Shown here piece after piece: positions 55,134 through 63,472 of a stretch of DNA of 64,000 nucleotides. The position numbers and the translations under genes are program-made. Source of the DNA: Bradyrhizobium sp. MOS002 (GTDB lineage Bacteria > Pseudomonadota > Alphaproteobacteria > Rhizobiales > Xanthobacteraceae); assembly GCF_003020115.1 (NCBI RefSeq), contig NZ_PYFX01000003.1, positions 62,001 to 126,000 of the forward strand, written 5' to 3'. The notes beneath the pieces are model-generated. The model saw nothing but the letters and a program-made list of their open reading frames with translations, did no database searches and had not been told where the DNA came from. Numbering within the stretch: position 1 is the first letter of the stretch; each line of letters opens with the position of its first letter.

Positions 55134-57139
55134 GAGGCCCCCCGCGTCAGGAACAGATTGCCTGAAACCTCCGGCCGCGCCTGCCAGCCGGGGGGGACCA
55201 CCACGGTCGACCATGCGTCTTCGATGATGGCCGGGCCGCTGACGATCTCGATCAGCGAGGCGCGATCGATGATGCTTGTGGCGATGTCGTGAAAGCCGTC
55301 GAACGAGCAGATGCGCTCGCCGCTGGATACTGTCCTGACCGCGACGGCCGGCCGGCTCACGACGGTGCTCGACGGGCGGCGTGCCTGCACCCGCACGGAT
55401 TCGATGACGCAGCTCTCGCCCGTCGCATAGCCGAACAGCTCGTGGTGCCGGGCCAGAAAATCCTTCTTCAGCGTGTTGACGTCGAGCGGTCGCACGAACG
55501 GTACCGGAATAGCGTCGTTTTGCGCCGCGTAGCGCATCAAGGCCACCAGCTCGACCTGAATCTCGGTCGCGGCAACGCCGTTGGCGATGAGCGGCGCCGA
55601 CGCATCGTCGATCAGCACTCCGATCCGCTCGGACACCCGGGCGAGGTCGATGCCGTCGAGCGCGGCGCGCAGGGTTTGCTGCTGGAGGAAGCTGAAATCG
55701 GCGGTGAGACAGCCCAGCGCCGAAAACGCGCTGGATGCGCTGGGAACGACGACGTCGGCGATCCCGTAGAGATCGGCAAGACCCGCGGCGTGCATCGGGC
55801 CGCCACCGCCAAAGGCGAGCAGCGTGCAGTCGCGCCCGTCGATGCCGCGCTCGACCGTGACACGGCGAAGTGCGCGGGCCATGGTCGCATTGGCGACCTT
55901 GATGATGCCGAGCGCGGTTTCGGTCAGGCTCAGCCCCAGAGTGCGCGCGATCGGCGCGATGACATCACCGGCGGCCTTGATGTCGATCCCGATCCGGTCG
56001 CCGAGCCTGGTTTCGGGATTGAGATAGCCGAGCACGGCGTTGGCGTCGGTGATGGTCGGCTCGGTACCGCCGCGGCCGTAGCAGGCCGGTCCCGGCTCGG
56101 AGCCGGCGCTTTCCGGTCCGACCGTCAGGCCGCCGGGGCCGTTGCGGACGATCGATCCGCCGCCCGCCCCGATCGAGTGCACCGCGAGCATCGGCTGGCG
56201 CAGCGGCTTGTCGCCGAGCATGCGGCCGTCCGTCATCTCGGCCTGGCCGTCGACGATCAGGCAGACGTCGGTCGTGGTACCGCCCATGTCGAAGGTCAGC
56301 ATCCGCGATGTGCCGAGCTGGCGCGCGATGCTGACGGATGCGGAGACGCCGGCCGCGGGGCCCGACATAGCCATCACCAGCGGCCGGCGCTTCACGGCCG
56401 AGATCGGAACCATGGCGCCGGCAGAATGAAACACCTGCAGGCCGGGGCCGATCGGCAGCCGCTGCTCCAGCTCGCTGAGATACTCCACCGCGATCGGCAT
56501 GGCGGCCGCGTTGAACACGGTCGCCGAAGTCCGCTCGTATTCGCGCGCTTCGGGATTGACCTCGTGCGACAGCGAGACGTGAGCAACGACGCCCTTGAGC
56601 CGCTCGCCGAGCATTTTCTCGTGCACGGGATTGGCATAGGCGTGAAGCAATGCGACCGCGACACTCTGCACGCCGGTCTCCTTCAGCCAGGCCACCAGGC
56701 GCCCGATCTCCGCTTCATCCAGCGCCTTCAGCACCTTTCCTTCGTGATCGAGGCGCTCGGCAAGCCCGAAGCATCGTTCCGGCGGCACCAGCGGCGGTGA
56801 TTTCGGCGGAATGTCGAGACGGTAGAGATCGCGGCGGCGATAGCGCGCAATCTCCAGCACGTCGGCAAAGCCCTCGGTCGCCACCAGCGCCACTTTCGGC
56901 AGCCGTCCCTCGACGATGGCGTTGGTCACGCGCGTGGTGCCGTGGACGAAGCGCTTGACCTCGCTCTTGCGCAGGCCCACCGCCTCGATCGCTTCCAGCA
57001 TCACCTGAACCGGAGCCTGTGGACGCGATGGCACTTTCGCGATCCTTGCCTCCGCGGGGGAGCGCCGGATCGCGATGATATCGGTGAAGGTGCCGCCGAT
57101 ATCGGTGCCGACCTCCCAGTGATTTTCGTCAGTGCTCAT
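55130..57139 (-). CDS. hyuA: Hydantoinase A / oxoprolinase-family subunit
   Basis: A 669-residue HyuA-type ATP-binding subunit of the hydantoinase/5-oxoprolinase family: VGTDIGGTFTDIIAIRR (phosphate motif of the actin-like fold), FVHGTTRVTNAIVEG, LTFDMGGTTTDVCLIV and FGGGGPMHA. It couples ATP hydrolysis to opening of the cyclic amide with HyuB. First gene of the minus-strand block. The strand-wide upstream space (57140-57628) would hold its promoter. Confidence 0.85.
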   Translation of the reverse strand: MSTDENHWEVGTDIGGTFTDIIAIRRSPAEARIAKVPSRPQAPVQVMLEAIEAVGLRKSEVKRFVHGTTRVTNAIVEGRLPKVALVATEGFADVLEIARYRRRDLYRLDIPPKSPPLVPPERCFGLAERLDHEGKVLKALDEAEIGRLVAWLKETGVQSVAVALLHAYANPVHEKMLGERLKGVVAHVSLSHEVNPEAREYERTSATVFNAAAMPIAVEYLSELEQRLPIGPGLQVFHSAGAMVPISAVKRRPLVMAMSGPAAGVSASVSIARQLGTSRMLTFDMGGTTTDVCLIVDGQAEMTDGRMLGDKPLRQPMLAVHSIGAGGGSIVRNGPGGLTVGPESAGSEPGPACYGRGGTEPTITDANAVLGYLNPETRLGDRIGIDIKAAGDVIAPIARTLGLSLTETALGIIKVANATMARALRRVTVERGIDGRDCTLLAFGGGGPMHAAGLADLYGIADVVVPSASSAFSALGCLTADFSFLQQQTLRAALDGIDLARVSERIGVLIDDASAPLIANGVAATEIQVELVALMRYAAQNDAIPVPFVRPLDVNTLKKDFLARHHELFGYATGESCVIESVRVQARRPSSTVVSRPAVAVRTVSSGERICSFDGFHDIATSIIDRASLIEIVSGPAIIEDAWSTVVVPPGWQARPEVSGNLFLTRGAS

Positions 57140-57628
57140 GTGTGGGGTCAGCTACGGCCGACGTTCGAACCGGACGCCGGGTGCTTCGCGTCGGTCGCCA
57201 AGTTCAATTCCAAACCGAGAGCGCTCATCATCATCCCCTGTCATGCCACTGCTTGCGAGCGTGCGACAGAGCGATGGGCTCGGGATAGGGCCGGAGTTGT
57301 CGCAACGCACAGGACCAGCCCGGGACCGGCGCGGCGCGCCGAGGCACATTTTAGTGCAGCTCTGCCCGCATCGAGAGCACGTCGGTGCGGATCGTTTCAG
57401 GCGAGATAAGTGCAGCGCACCACGAATTTCCCCGGACGAAACGCGATATCCGTTGCATTGCAATCCAGGCGCGGCGTACGGACTGTCTAATTTGCAGGCG
57501 ATCAACCGGCGCTACGGGCCATGCGATTGCTCATGAGCTATGCATGGCAGTCGGCTCAGCCTCTCTTTATTGTACGATCAGTAAGCGGTATTTTGCCCGC
57601 TCAACGCATCGCGACCTCGCCCCGGCTT
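57140..57628. other. Intergenic stretch, no supported gene
   Basis: About 490 bp between the HyuA start and the PepSY gene stop on the same strand. Several open frames exist in it but are Arg/Ser/Cys-rich and lack ribosome binding sites. The AT-richer part around 57540-57600 is the likeliest promoter region for the leftward hyuAB block; no specific operator is seen. Confidence 0.5.
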
Positions 57629-59071
57629 TCAGGCTGCGAATGACGGACGCAGGCGGCGCCAGCCGATAACGATGCCCGTGATGGAGAACAGAAAGCCGAG
57701 GGCGCAGAGCCCGACGACCAAACCGTCGCGCAGCAACGGATGCGCGACGAGGACCGGAAAATCCAGCGTGTGCAGCGCACCGTAGAACCAGCGATAGGCC
57801 CGCCGCGATGGATCCAGCCTTTGCAGCAAATTGCCGTCGGCGCCGTCGATATCGAACCAGAGCTCGCCGCAGTGCGAGCGGTAGACCGGGCCACCCGGGA
57901 CGGTGGACTGCGCGGGATAGTTGTCGTTGTCGCCAAGTGCGGACGGTGCGCCGCAGCCGGCCGCGAGGCGCGCGGTCAGCACTTGGACCTCATGCCCATC
58001 CAGATATCCCGTTGGTCCATCGCGGGGCGCATCTCCTGCCTTGATCAAGGTCTGACCGGCAAGGCCCGTCCGATCCCGCCGATAGAGAGTGCCGTTGAAG
58101 GAAAACCATTCGATTTCACGGGCCGACGGCGATACAGGCTGCCGATCGAGCGATGGGGCAGCTGTCCAGTTCGGTGGGGCGTTCATCACGCTGGATTCAG
58201 CCGAAATCAATTGCCCGCGCGAGAACAGCCGCCCGTGATCCATGGAGAGCCAGCCACTGAAAATCCAGGTCAGCACGAAGACCATCGATGCGAGGCCGAT
58301 GAGATGATGCAGGGCATGCCAGCCCCGATAGGGCGAGCCAATCAGACCGCCGCGAGGTTTGATCCGCGCAAGCCCGAGCACAGCGCCAAGCAAAGCTGCG
58401 ATTAGGGCCAGCAACGACAAGGTCCAGACCACGCGATCCCACAGCGACCAGTTGCTTCGCAGGACCGTTGGATAGATCCAGTGCAGCACACTCCCGACCA
58501 GATTCCAGGCGCGCTCGTAGCGCGTCGTATCCAGGACGATCTCGCCGGTGAGCGAGGAGACATAGACCTCCGTTGCGGCGGCGTCGCCCAGGCCAACCCG
58601 AAACAGGGGCCGGTGGCGGTCGAAGCCGTTCGGCACGCTCCATTGGTCATAGTCCGAGCGCGCAACGATCGCGGCCCGCGCGGCCCGCGCGGCCTCAAGC
58701 CCGCGGCTGCTTGCGTGATCTCGCGCGATGGCCAGCGCGACGTCGGAAGACGCGACCGACGCGTCGCCCCCATCGGAGGCGCGGACTGCGCCTGCGCGCG
58801 ATTGCCCCGTGACGACATAGACCGGTCCGTCGCTGCGCTGGATCAGGCGAACGCGCGTCGCATCCGCGATCCCGCTCGCGGCCACGGCATTGTCGACCGC
58901 AACCCTCGTCCCAGCGCGATCCAGCGGCACGAGTCCGGCAAAGCGTTCCGCTTCCGTCAAGGACGGAAACGGAACGAAGTGCATCACGATTCCCGTCGCG
59001 AACCACATCGCGAACAGCAGGCAGAACGCGATCCCGAGCCATCGATGCAGCAGGACGATCGCGCGCATCAT
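57629..59071 (-). CDS. PepSY-domain inner-membrane protein
   Basis: A 480-residue PepSY-TM protein. The N-terminal helix MMRAIVLLHRWLGIAFCLLFAMW contains the typical LHRW heme/metal-associated His; a periplasmic PepSY region follows (about 35-190), then helices with GWHALHHLIGLASMVFVLTWIFSGWLSMDHG and a final helix GLVVGLCALGFLFSITGIVIG. Relatives such as FoxB are linked to ferric-siderophore reduction after uptake. It lies 11 bases downstream of the TonB-dependent receptor on the same strand, so it belongs to that riboswitch-controlled unit. A cofactor-reductase role is inferred. Confidence 0.75.
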   Translation of the reverse strand: MMRAIVLLHRWLGIAFCLLFAMWFATGIVMHFVPFPSLTEAERFAGLVPLDRAGTRVAVDNAVAASGIADATRVRLIQRSDGPVYVVTGQSRAGAVRASDGGDASVASSDVALAIARDHASSRGLEAARAARAAIVARSDYDQWSVPNGFDRHRPLFRVGLGDAAATEVYVSSLTGEIVLDTTRYERAWNLVGSVLHWIYPTVLRSNWSLWDRVVWTLSLLALIAALLGAVLGLARIKPRGGLIGSPYRGWHALHHLIGLASMVFVLTWIFSGWLSMDHGRLFSRGQLISAESSVMNAPPNWTAAPSLDRQPVSPSAREIEWFSFNGTLYRRDRTGLAGQTLIKAGDAPRDGPTGYLDGHEVQVLTARLAAGCGAPSALGDNDNYPAQSTVPGGPVYRSHCGELWFDIDGADGNLLQRLDPSRRAYRWFYGALHTLDFPVLVAHPLLRDGLVVGLCALGFLFSITGIVIGWRRLRPSFAA

Positions 59072-59082
59072 CGATCAGTGTC

Positions 59083-61440
59083 CTACCATTTGAACGCAGC
59101 CGAGATCTCGTAGGTCCGCGGCGCGCCCAAGAGGATCTGGTCGGGATAGAACGGATCGCCCCAGATCGCGTAACGCTTGTCGGCGATGTTGCGCACCCGG
59201 AAGGTCAGGCGGGCCTGGTCGACCGCATTGAACACCGTCTTGGGGATGTCGACGAAAGCATAGACGTCCGCGACAGTGTAGGCCTTCAGCGTCACGGTGT
59301 TGGCATCGGTGTTGTAGCGGTCGCCGACATGGCGGCCGGTGATACCGAGCTCGACTGCCCAGGGCGTGAAGAACCGATACGACGCGCCGGCATTGGCGAC
59401 GACGCGCGGCACGTTCGGCGGCGTGTTGCCGGAGAACGAGCCGCCGACAAAATTGTAGTCGGCGTAGCGCGCATCGACATAGGCGATGTTGCCCCAGAGA
59501 CGCACAGGCTCGATCGGGCGGACCGAGGCGGCAAGCTCGACGCCCTTCGACTCCTGCCGTCCGGCGAGGTTGAGCTGCATGCCGCCGGCGGCGGCATAGA
59601 CGTTCTTGCGCAGGATGTCGTAGGCCGAGAACGACCACTCCGCCCGGTTGTCCCAGAACAGGTGCTTGACACCGGTCTCATAGGTGCGCGCGGTGGTCAG
59701 GTTGAGCGGATCGGTCGGATTGAGCAGGAAGATGTTGTTGGCTGCGATGTCGGCGCCGGTGGCGTACTGGCTAAAGAAGGTCAGGCCCGGAACGGCTTCC
59801 CAGGTGTAGCCGATACGCCCCGTCGTCGGGACCCAGGATTGCGAGAACGGGAAGTTCGCCTTCTCCAGACCGAACTTGTCGGTCGAATTGCGGTCCAGCC
59901 CAATATGCTCGACACGCAGGCCACCAACCAGCGCAAAGCTGCGCGTGAGCTTCAGCCGGTCCTCGAATGACAGCGCCTCATTGTCGATGCGCGCGGTCTG
60001 CTGCTGGATGGTGAGCAAGCCGTAGTAGCCGCGAGGCGGATCGACCAGCGGAACGGAATCGCCGGGGAAATTTGCGGCGCCCGGCCGCACGAAATCAAGG
60101 TAGCTTGAGGACAGCGTCGTGACCAGGCGGTTGTCAAAGCCGGCGATATTCGCGTCCCAAATTAGGTCGGTGATGTTGCCGACCAGGCGTTGGCTGTGCG
60201 CGACGTAGAAACGCTCGCGATCCACCATGTTGGTACCGGAATTGAATGCCTCGACCTCGTTATTGAACCACGTGCGCTCTGCGCCGTAACCATAGGCCTG
60301 ACTCTTCAGCGTCAGGTCTGGTGCGAGCTTCAGCTCGAAACCGCCGCGCAACCACACCTCCTGCGCGACGTTGCGATTGTCGAGGACGTTGTAGTTCGTG
60401 TTGAAGGTGCGGTCGTCAATCGTGACGGCGCCGAGATTGGTTTTGTTGTAGTTCGAGACATAATTGCCGGACACGATCCCCGTCGTCGCGTGGGAGCCGC
60501 TGAAGGCAATCGGCACCAGCGGCGAACCCCAATAGGCTTTCGAGCGATCCTCGCGGTACTCGATCGCGCCCCAGACCTTGAGGCTATCGGAGATGCGGTA
60601 GTTGAGCTGGCCCGACACGTCGAGCGTCTTGGTGTTGGTGTCGTCGGCAAAGCCGTTGAGCGAGGAACGACTGACGTCGAAGCGGTAGTCCAGCCCCTGC
60701 ACATTGGTGCTGCCGCCCGAGCCGTAATGCGCGCGGAACGAGTTCAGCGAATCCCAGGAGAAATCCGCCTCGTTCCGGATCGCTCCGGTGTGCGGCTGCT
60801 TGCTGACGAAGTTGATCGCGCCGCCGGCGGCGCCCTCGCCTGACATCAGTGACGCCGGACCCTTGAGGAATTCGACAGCCTCCAGATTGGCCGTGTCCAT
60901 GATCCGCGAGGTCATGTTCTGCGGACCGATCTTGATGCCGTTGTAGAGCGTATTGATCTGGCTGTTGGTGAAGCCGCGCATGGAGAAAGCCGAAGGCTCG
61001 GCCGGATTGTCGCCGGCTGTGACGCCCACCGCGCCCTGCGCGACGTCGGACACGGTGCGATAACCCTGCTCGCGCATGGTTGCGGCCGAGATCACCTCCA
61101 CGGTCGCGGGCGTTTCGCGCACGGTCAGGCCAAGGCGCGAGGCGCTTTCGGCGACGGCATTGGTGTTGAGCGGCGATTGCGCCGCTGCGATCGGCACGAC
61201 AGGCTTGGGCACTGCGGATGCAGTCACCGGCCGGCGCGCTGCTGCGCGGCGTGAGCTCTGCGCGTCCCGTGCGGCCGGGCTGGCCTGCCTGCGGGCTTGT
61301 GGCGCCGAGACCTCGACAGGCGGCAGTGGCTCGCGGGCCTGCTGCGCCAAGGCCGCTGGCATGTCGATGGCGACAAAAGATGTGAGCGCGGCGGATGCGA
61401 GCAGGAGCGCGCGCGGTCGTACAATGTGAACAGGAGACAC
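59083..61440 (-). CDS. TonB-dependent outer-membrane receptor (siderophore-receptor-like)
   Basis: A 785-residue TonB-dependent receptor: signal peptide (to about ALAQ), TonB-box-like PPVEVSAP (40-47), plug domain with ETPATVEVISAATMREQGYRTVSDVAQ, SMRGFTNSQINTLYNGI and LEAVEFLKGPASLMSGEG, then the 22-strand barrel and a C-terminal aromatic (AAFKW). The sequence resembles FhuA/FoxA-class siderophore receptors rather than BtuB. The start is GTG at 61440, with GAGGT eight bases before it. A cobalamin riboswitch sits about 130 bp upstream and probably represses it when cobalamin is ample. Actual ligand (cobalamin, cobalt chelate or siderophore) is unclear. Confidence 0.8.
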   Translation of the reverse strand: MSPVHIVRPRALLLASAALTSFVAIDMPAALAQQAREPLPPVEVSAPQARRQASPAARDAQSSRRAAARRPVTASAVPKPVVPIAAAQSPLNTNAVAESASRLGLTVRETPATVEVISAATMREQGYRTVSDVAQGAVGVTAGDNPAEPSAFSMRGFTNSQINTLYNGIKIGPQNMTSRIMDTANLEAVEFLKGPASLMSGEGAAGGAINFVSKQPHTGAIRNEADFSWDSLNSFRAHYGSGGSTNVQGLDYRFDVSRSSLNGFADDTNTKTLDVSGQLNYRISDSLKVWGAIEYREDRSKAYWGSPLVPIAFSGSHATTGIVSGNYVSNYNKTNLGAVTIDDRTFNTNYNVLDNRNVAQEVWLRGGFELKLAPDLTLKSQAYGYGAERTWFNNEVEAFNSGTNMVDRERFYVAHSQRLVGNITDLIWDANIAGFDNRLVTTLSSSYLDFVRPGAANFPGDSVPLVDPPRGYYGLLTIQQQTARIDNEALSFEDRLKLTRSFALVGGLRVEHIGLDRNSTDKFGLEKANFPFSQSWVPTTGRIGYTWEAVPGLTFFSQYATGADIAANNIFLLNPTDPLNLTTARTYETGVKHLFWDNRAEWSFSAYDILRKNVYAAAGGMQLNLAGRQESKGVELAASVRPIEPVRLWGNIAYVDARYADYNFVGGSFSGNTPPNVPRVVANAGASYRFFTPWAVELGITGRHVGDRYNTDANTVTLKAYTVADVYAFVDIPKTVFNAVDQARLTFRVRNIADKRYAIWGDPFYPDQILLGAPRTYEISAAFKW

Positions 61441-61446
61441 GGTCTT

Positions 61447-61492
61447 GGACCTCGGTATGACGTCAGTGGCACGTCACAGCGAACCAAGGTCC
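61447..61492 (-). promoter_or_regulatory. Hairpin covering the receptor Shine-Dalgarno
   Basis: In the minus-strand mRNA, GGACCTTGG (61492-61484) can pair with CCGAGGTCC (61455-61447) in nine base pairs including one G-U; the second arm contains the GAGGT ribosome binding site of the GTG start. An inner GACGT/ACGTC stem (61475-61471 with 61463-61459) extends the hairpin. This looks like the translational expression platform of the cobalamin riboswitch. Confidence 0.55.
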
Positions 61493-61570
61493 CATCTTCC
61501 GGCTTGTAAGCCTTCCGATGAAGCCGAATGTCTGTACTCCCCGACCGACATCTTCGCGTGTGACCACGGC

Positions 61571-61745
61571 TGACGGCAGGTCTCCTGGCTCGCGGGTCAG
61601 TACCTTGCGTCGCCTTCCCGGGACCGAGACACCCAGTGGCACGTGACGCAAGATTCGCCGCTTACAGTTGCGGGGGCAGCCACGGCATTGGGGACAACTT
61701 CCCCGCACCGCATTCCCTTTTCATCCCCTCTCGGGGAAACCGTCG
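61571..61745 (-). promoter_or_regulatory. Cobalamin riboswitch
   Basis: Reading the minus strand from about 61745: P1 arm GACGGT, then GGGATGAAAAGGGAATGCGGTG, GCTGCCCCCGCAACTGTAAGCGG, the conserved GCCACTG, GGGAAGG, and finally the B12 box AGCCAGGAGACCTGCC (61590-61575) and the P1 closing arm CCGTC. All are hallmark elements of the AdoCbl-class cobalamin riboswitch, in order and strand. The downstream gene on the same strand is the TonB-dependent receptor, the usual target of such riboswitches. Aptamer call is very strong; on/off mode is inferred from the downstream hairpin. Confidence 0.95.
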
Positions 61746-61831
61746 CGAGCATCTAGGATTACGATCCAGACAGAGTCAATGTGTCAGGTGCGGCGTTATT
61801 GCCACAACGAGCAGTTTCCTTGGAGATAAGC

Positions 61832-62404
61832 ATGGAAGGCGAGACCTTCCTCTGGCTGATACGGCACGCGCCCGTCGATGGCGTCACCGGGACCATCCAT
61901 GCAGCCGACGCGCCGGCCGATCTCGGCGCTCGGGCCCAGCTGGAGGCGCTGCGGCAGCGCCTGCCGCGGGACGCCGCGAGCTATGTGAGCCCCGCGCGGC
62001 GCACGGTCGAAACGGCCCGCGCGCTCGGGCTCGAGCCGGTGCAGGTGGACGAATTCAGCGAGCAGAACTTTGGCGACTGGACCGGCCGTCGGCATGACGA
62101 ACTCGCCGCCACCGGTGGCGAGGCCTATGCACGGTTCTGGAGCGATGCGGCGCGTGGACGGCCGCCGGGCGGCGAAAGCTTTGAGGATCAGGTCGCGCGG
62201 GTCCGGCTGGGTCTCTCGCGGATCGCAGCCGGGGCCGCAACGCTCGTCGTGCATTCCGGCACGATCCGCGCGGCGCTGTGCATCGCGCTGGATCTGACGC
62301 CACAAGCGGCCCTGCGCTTTGTGATCGATCCGCTGTCGCTAACGCGGATCGACCGGCTCGCGACCGGCTGGCGCGTCGTCTACGTCAATCAGCGGACGAT
62401 TTGA
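61832..62404 (+). CDS. Histidine phosphatase family protein (CobC-like)
   Basis: A 190-residue histidine phosphatase: the catalytic His in WLIRHAPVDG (RHA in place of RHG), the family SPARRTVETA, the acid region EQNFGDWTG and the second His in VVHSGTIRA. In the cobalamin pathway CobC removes the phosphate from alpha-ribazole 5'-phosphate. Adjacent cobT, which makes that substrate, supports the role. GGAG at proper spacing selects ATG 61832. Its TGA directly abuts the convergent cobT stop (TGATCA). Role as CobC is inferred from neighbours. Confidence 0.75.
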   Translation: MEGETFLWLIRHAPVDGVTGTIHAADAPADLGARAQLEALRQRLPRDAASYVSPARRTVETARALGLEPVQVDEFSEQNFGDWTGRRHDELAATGGEAYARFWSDAARGRPPGGESFEDQVARVRLGLSRIAAGAATLVVHSGTIRAALCIALDLTPQAALRFVIDPLSLTRIDRLATGWRVVYVNQRTI

Positions 62405-63457
62405 TCAGGCCGGACGATCAGGCACATTGGCTTGCGCAAAGGTCGCCATCCCGTTGTGGAGCGCGCAGGCCGACCGCACCAGCGGCAGCGCGATGGCAGC
62501 ACCCGATCCTTCGCCGAGCCTGAGATCGAGGCTGATCAGCGGCTGCACGTTCAGCGCGCGAAGCACCAGCCGATGCCCCTGCTCCGCGGATTGGTGCGAG
62601 GCCAGCAGGAACGGCTGGCACGAGGGATTGAGCCGCGCCGCCACCAGCGCCGCGACCGACACGATGAAGCCGTCGATCAACACGGGGATGCGGCGCTGTG
62701 CAGCCGCGATAATTGCACCACAAATCGCCGCGATCTCGAGACCGCCGACGGCGCACAGGATCTTTTCGGGCGAACCGCCCGCAATGCCATGACGCGCGAT
62801 CGCGGCGTCGATCACCCGCGCCTTGTGCGCACGCCCGGCCGCGTCGACGCCGGTGCCGCTGCCCGCGATCTCCTCCGCGCTCACGCCGAGCAAGCCGGCC
62901 GCGATCGCCGCCGATGTCGTGGTGTTGCCGATGCCCATCTCACCGAAGATCAAAAGATCGGGTTGCCCGGCCTGCGCGCGCGTCACCGCACGTAGGCCGG
63001 CTTCGAAGGCGAATGCCAGCTCTGTGGGGGTGAGCGCAGCTTCGGCGCTGAAATCGCGCGTGCTGCTGCGCGGTTTGTCGGTCACGATTCCAGCCATCTC
63101 CTCGTGCGCCAGCGTGCCGGCGTCGACGACCTCCAGGCTGGAGCCCAGTTCACGCGCGAGCACCGAGATCGCGGCACCGCCGGAGGCAAAGTTCGCCAGC
63201 ATCGCGATGGTCACTTCTTGCGGATAGGCCGAGACGCCCTGGGCAACGATGCCGTGATCGCCGGCGAAGATAATGATCGGCACCCGCGCCGCGCGCGGTT
63301 GCTCGGTTGCTTGCAGGCCCGCAAGCTCGATCGCGAGCTGCTCGAGCCGGCCGAGCGCGCCGGTCGGTTTCGTCAGTTGCGCCTGCCGCGCCACCGCCGC
63401 CTCGCGGTGGACTGCGGAGCTATCGGGGCACTGTTGGTAGACCCATTCGGGGAGCAT
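62405..63457 (-). CDS. cobT: Nicotinate-nucleotide-dimethylbenzimidazole phosphoribosyltransferase
   Basis: A 350-residue CobT. It joins the ribose phosphate of nicotinate mononucleotide to dimethylbenzimidazole to make alpha-ribazole phosphate, the lower ligand of cobalamin. Family signatures: LTKPTGALGRLEQLAIELAG near the N-terminus, IIFAGDHGIVAQGVSAYPQEVT, LLIFGEMGIGNTTTSAAIAA, and a C-terminal LRLGEGSGAAIALPLV, which carries the catalytic-type Glu. It follows cobF on the same strand by 15 bases, a cobalamin biosynthesis unit. Confidence 0.9.
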   Translation of the reverse strand: MLPEWVYQQCPDSSAVHREAAVARQAQLTKPTGALGRLEQLAIELAGLQATEQPRAARVPIIIFAGDHGIVAQGVSAYPQEVTIAMLANFASGGAAISVLARELGSSLEVVDAGTLAHEEMAGIVTDKPRSSTRDFSAEAALTPTELAFAFEAGLRAVTRAQAGQPDLLIFGEMGIGNTTTSAAIAAGLLGVSAEEIAGSGTGVDAAGRAHKARVIDAAIARHGIAGGSPEKILCAVGGLEIAAICGAIIAAAQRRIPVLIDGFIVSVAALVAARLNPSCQPFLLASHQSAEQGHRLVLRALNVQPLISLDLRLGEGSGAAIALPLVRSACALHNGMATFAQANVPDRPA

Positions 63458-63472
63458 ACTGCCTCGCTTGCC

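Noticed and set aside
51085..56800. Long plus-strand open frames opposite the carbamoylase, aminotransferase, hyuB and hyuA
   Set aside because: Arg/His/Asp/Gln-rich composition with no recognisable motifs; the minus-strand genes carry intact catalytic residues.
58038..58060. Palindrome CCTTGATCAAGG resembling a FixK half-site pair
   Set aside because: Spacing between half-sites does not fit TTGA-N6-TCAA, and it lies inside the PepSY coding region.
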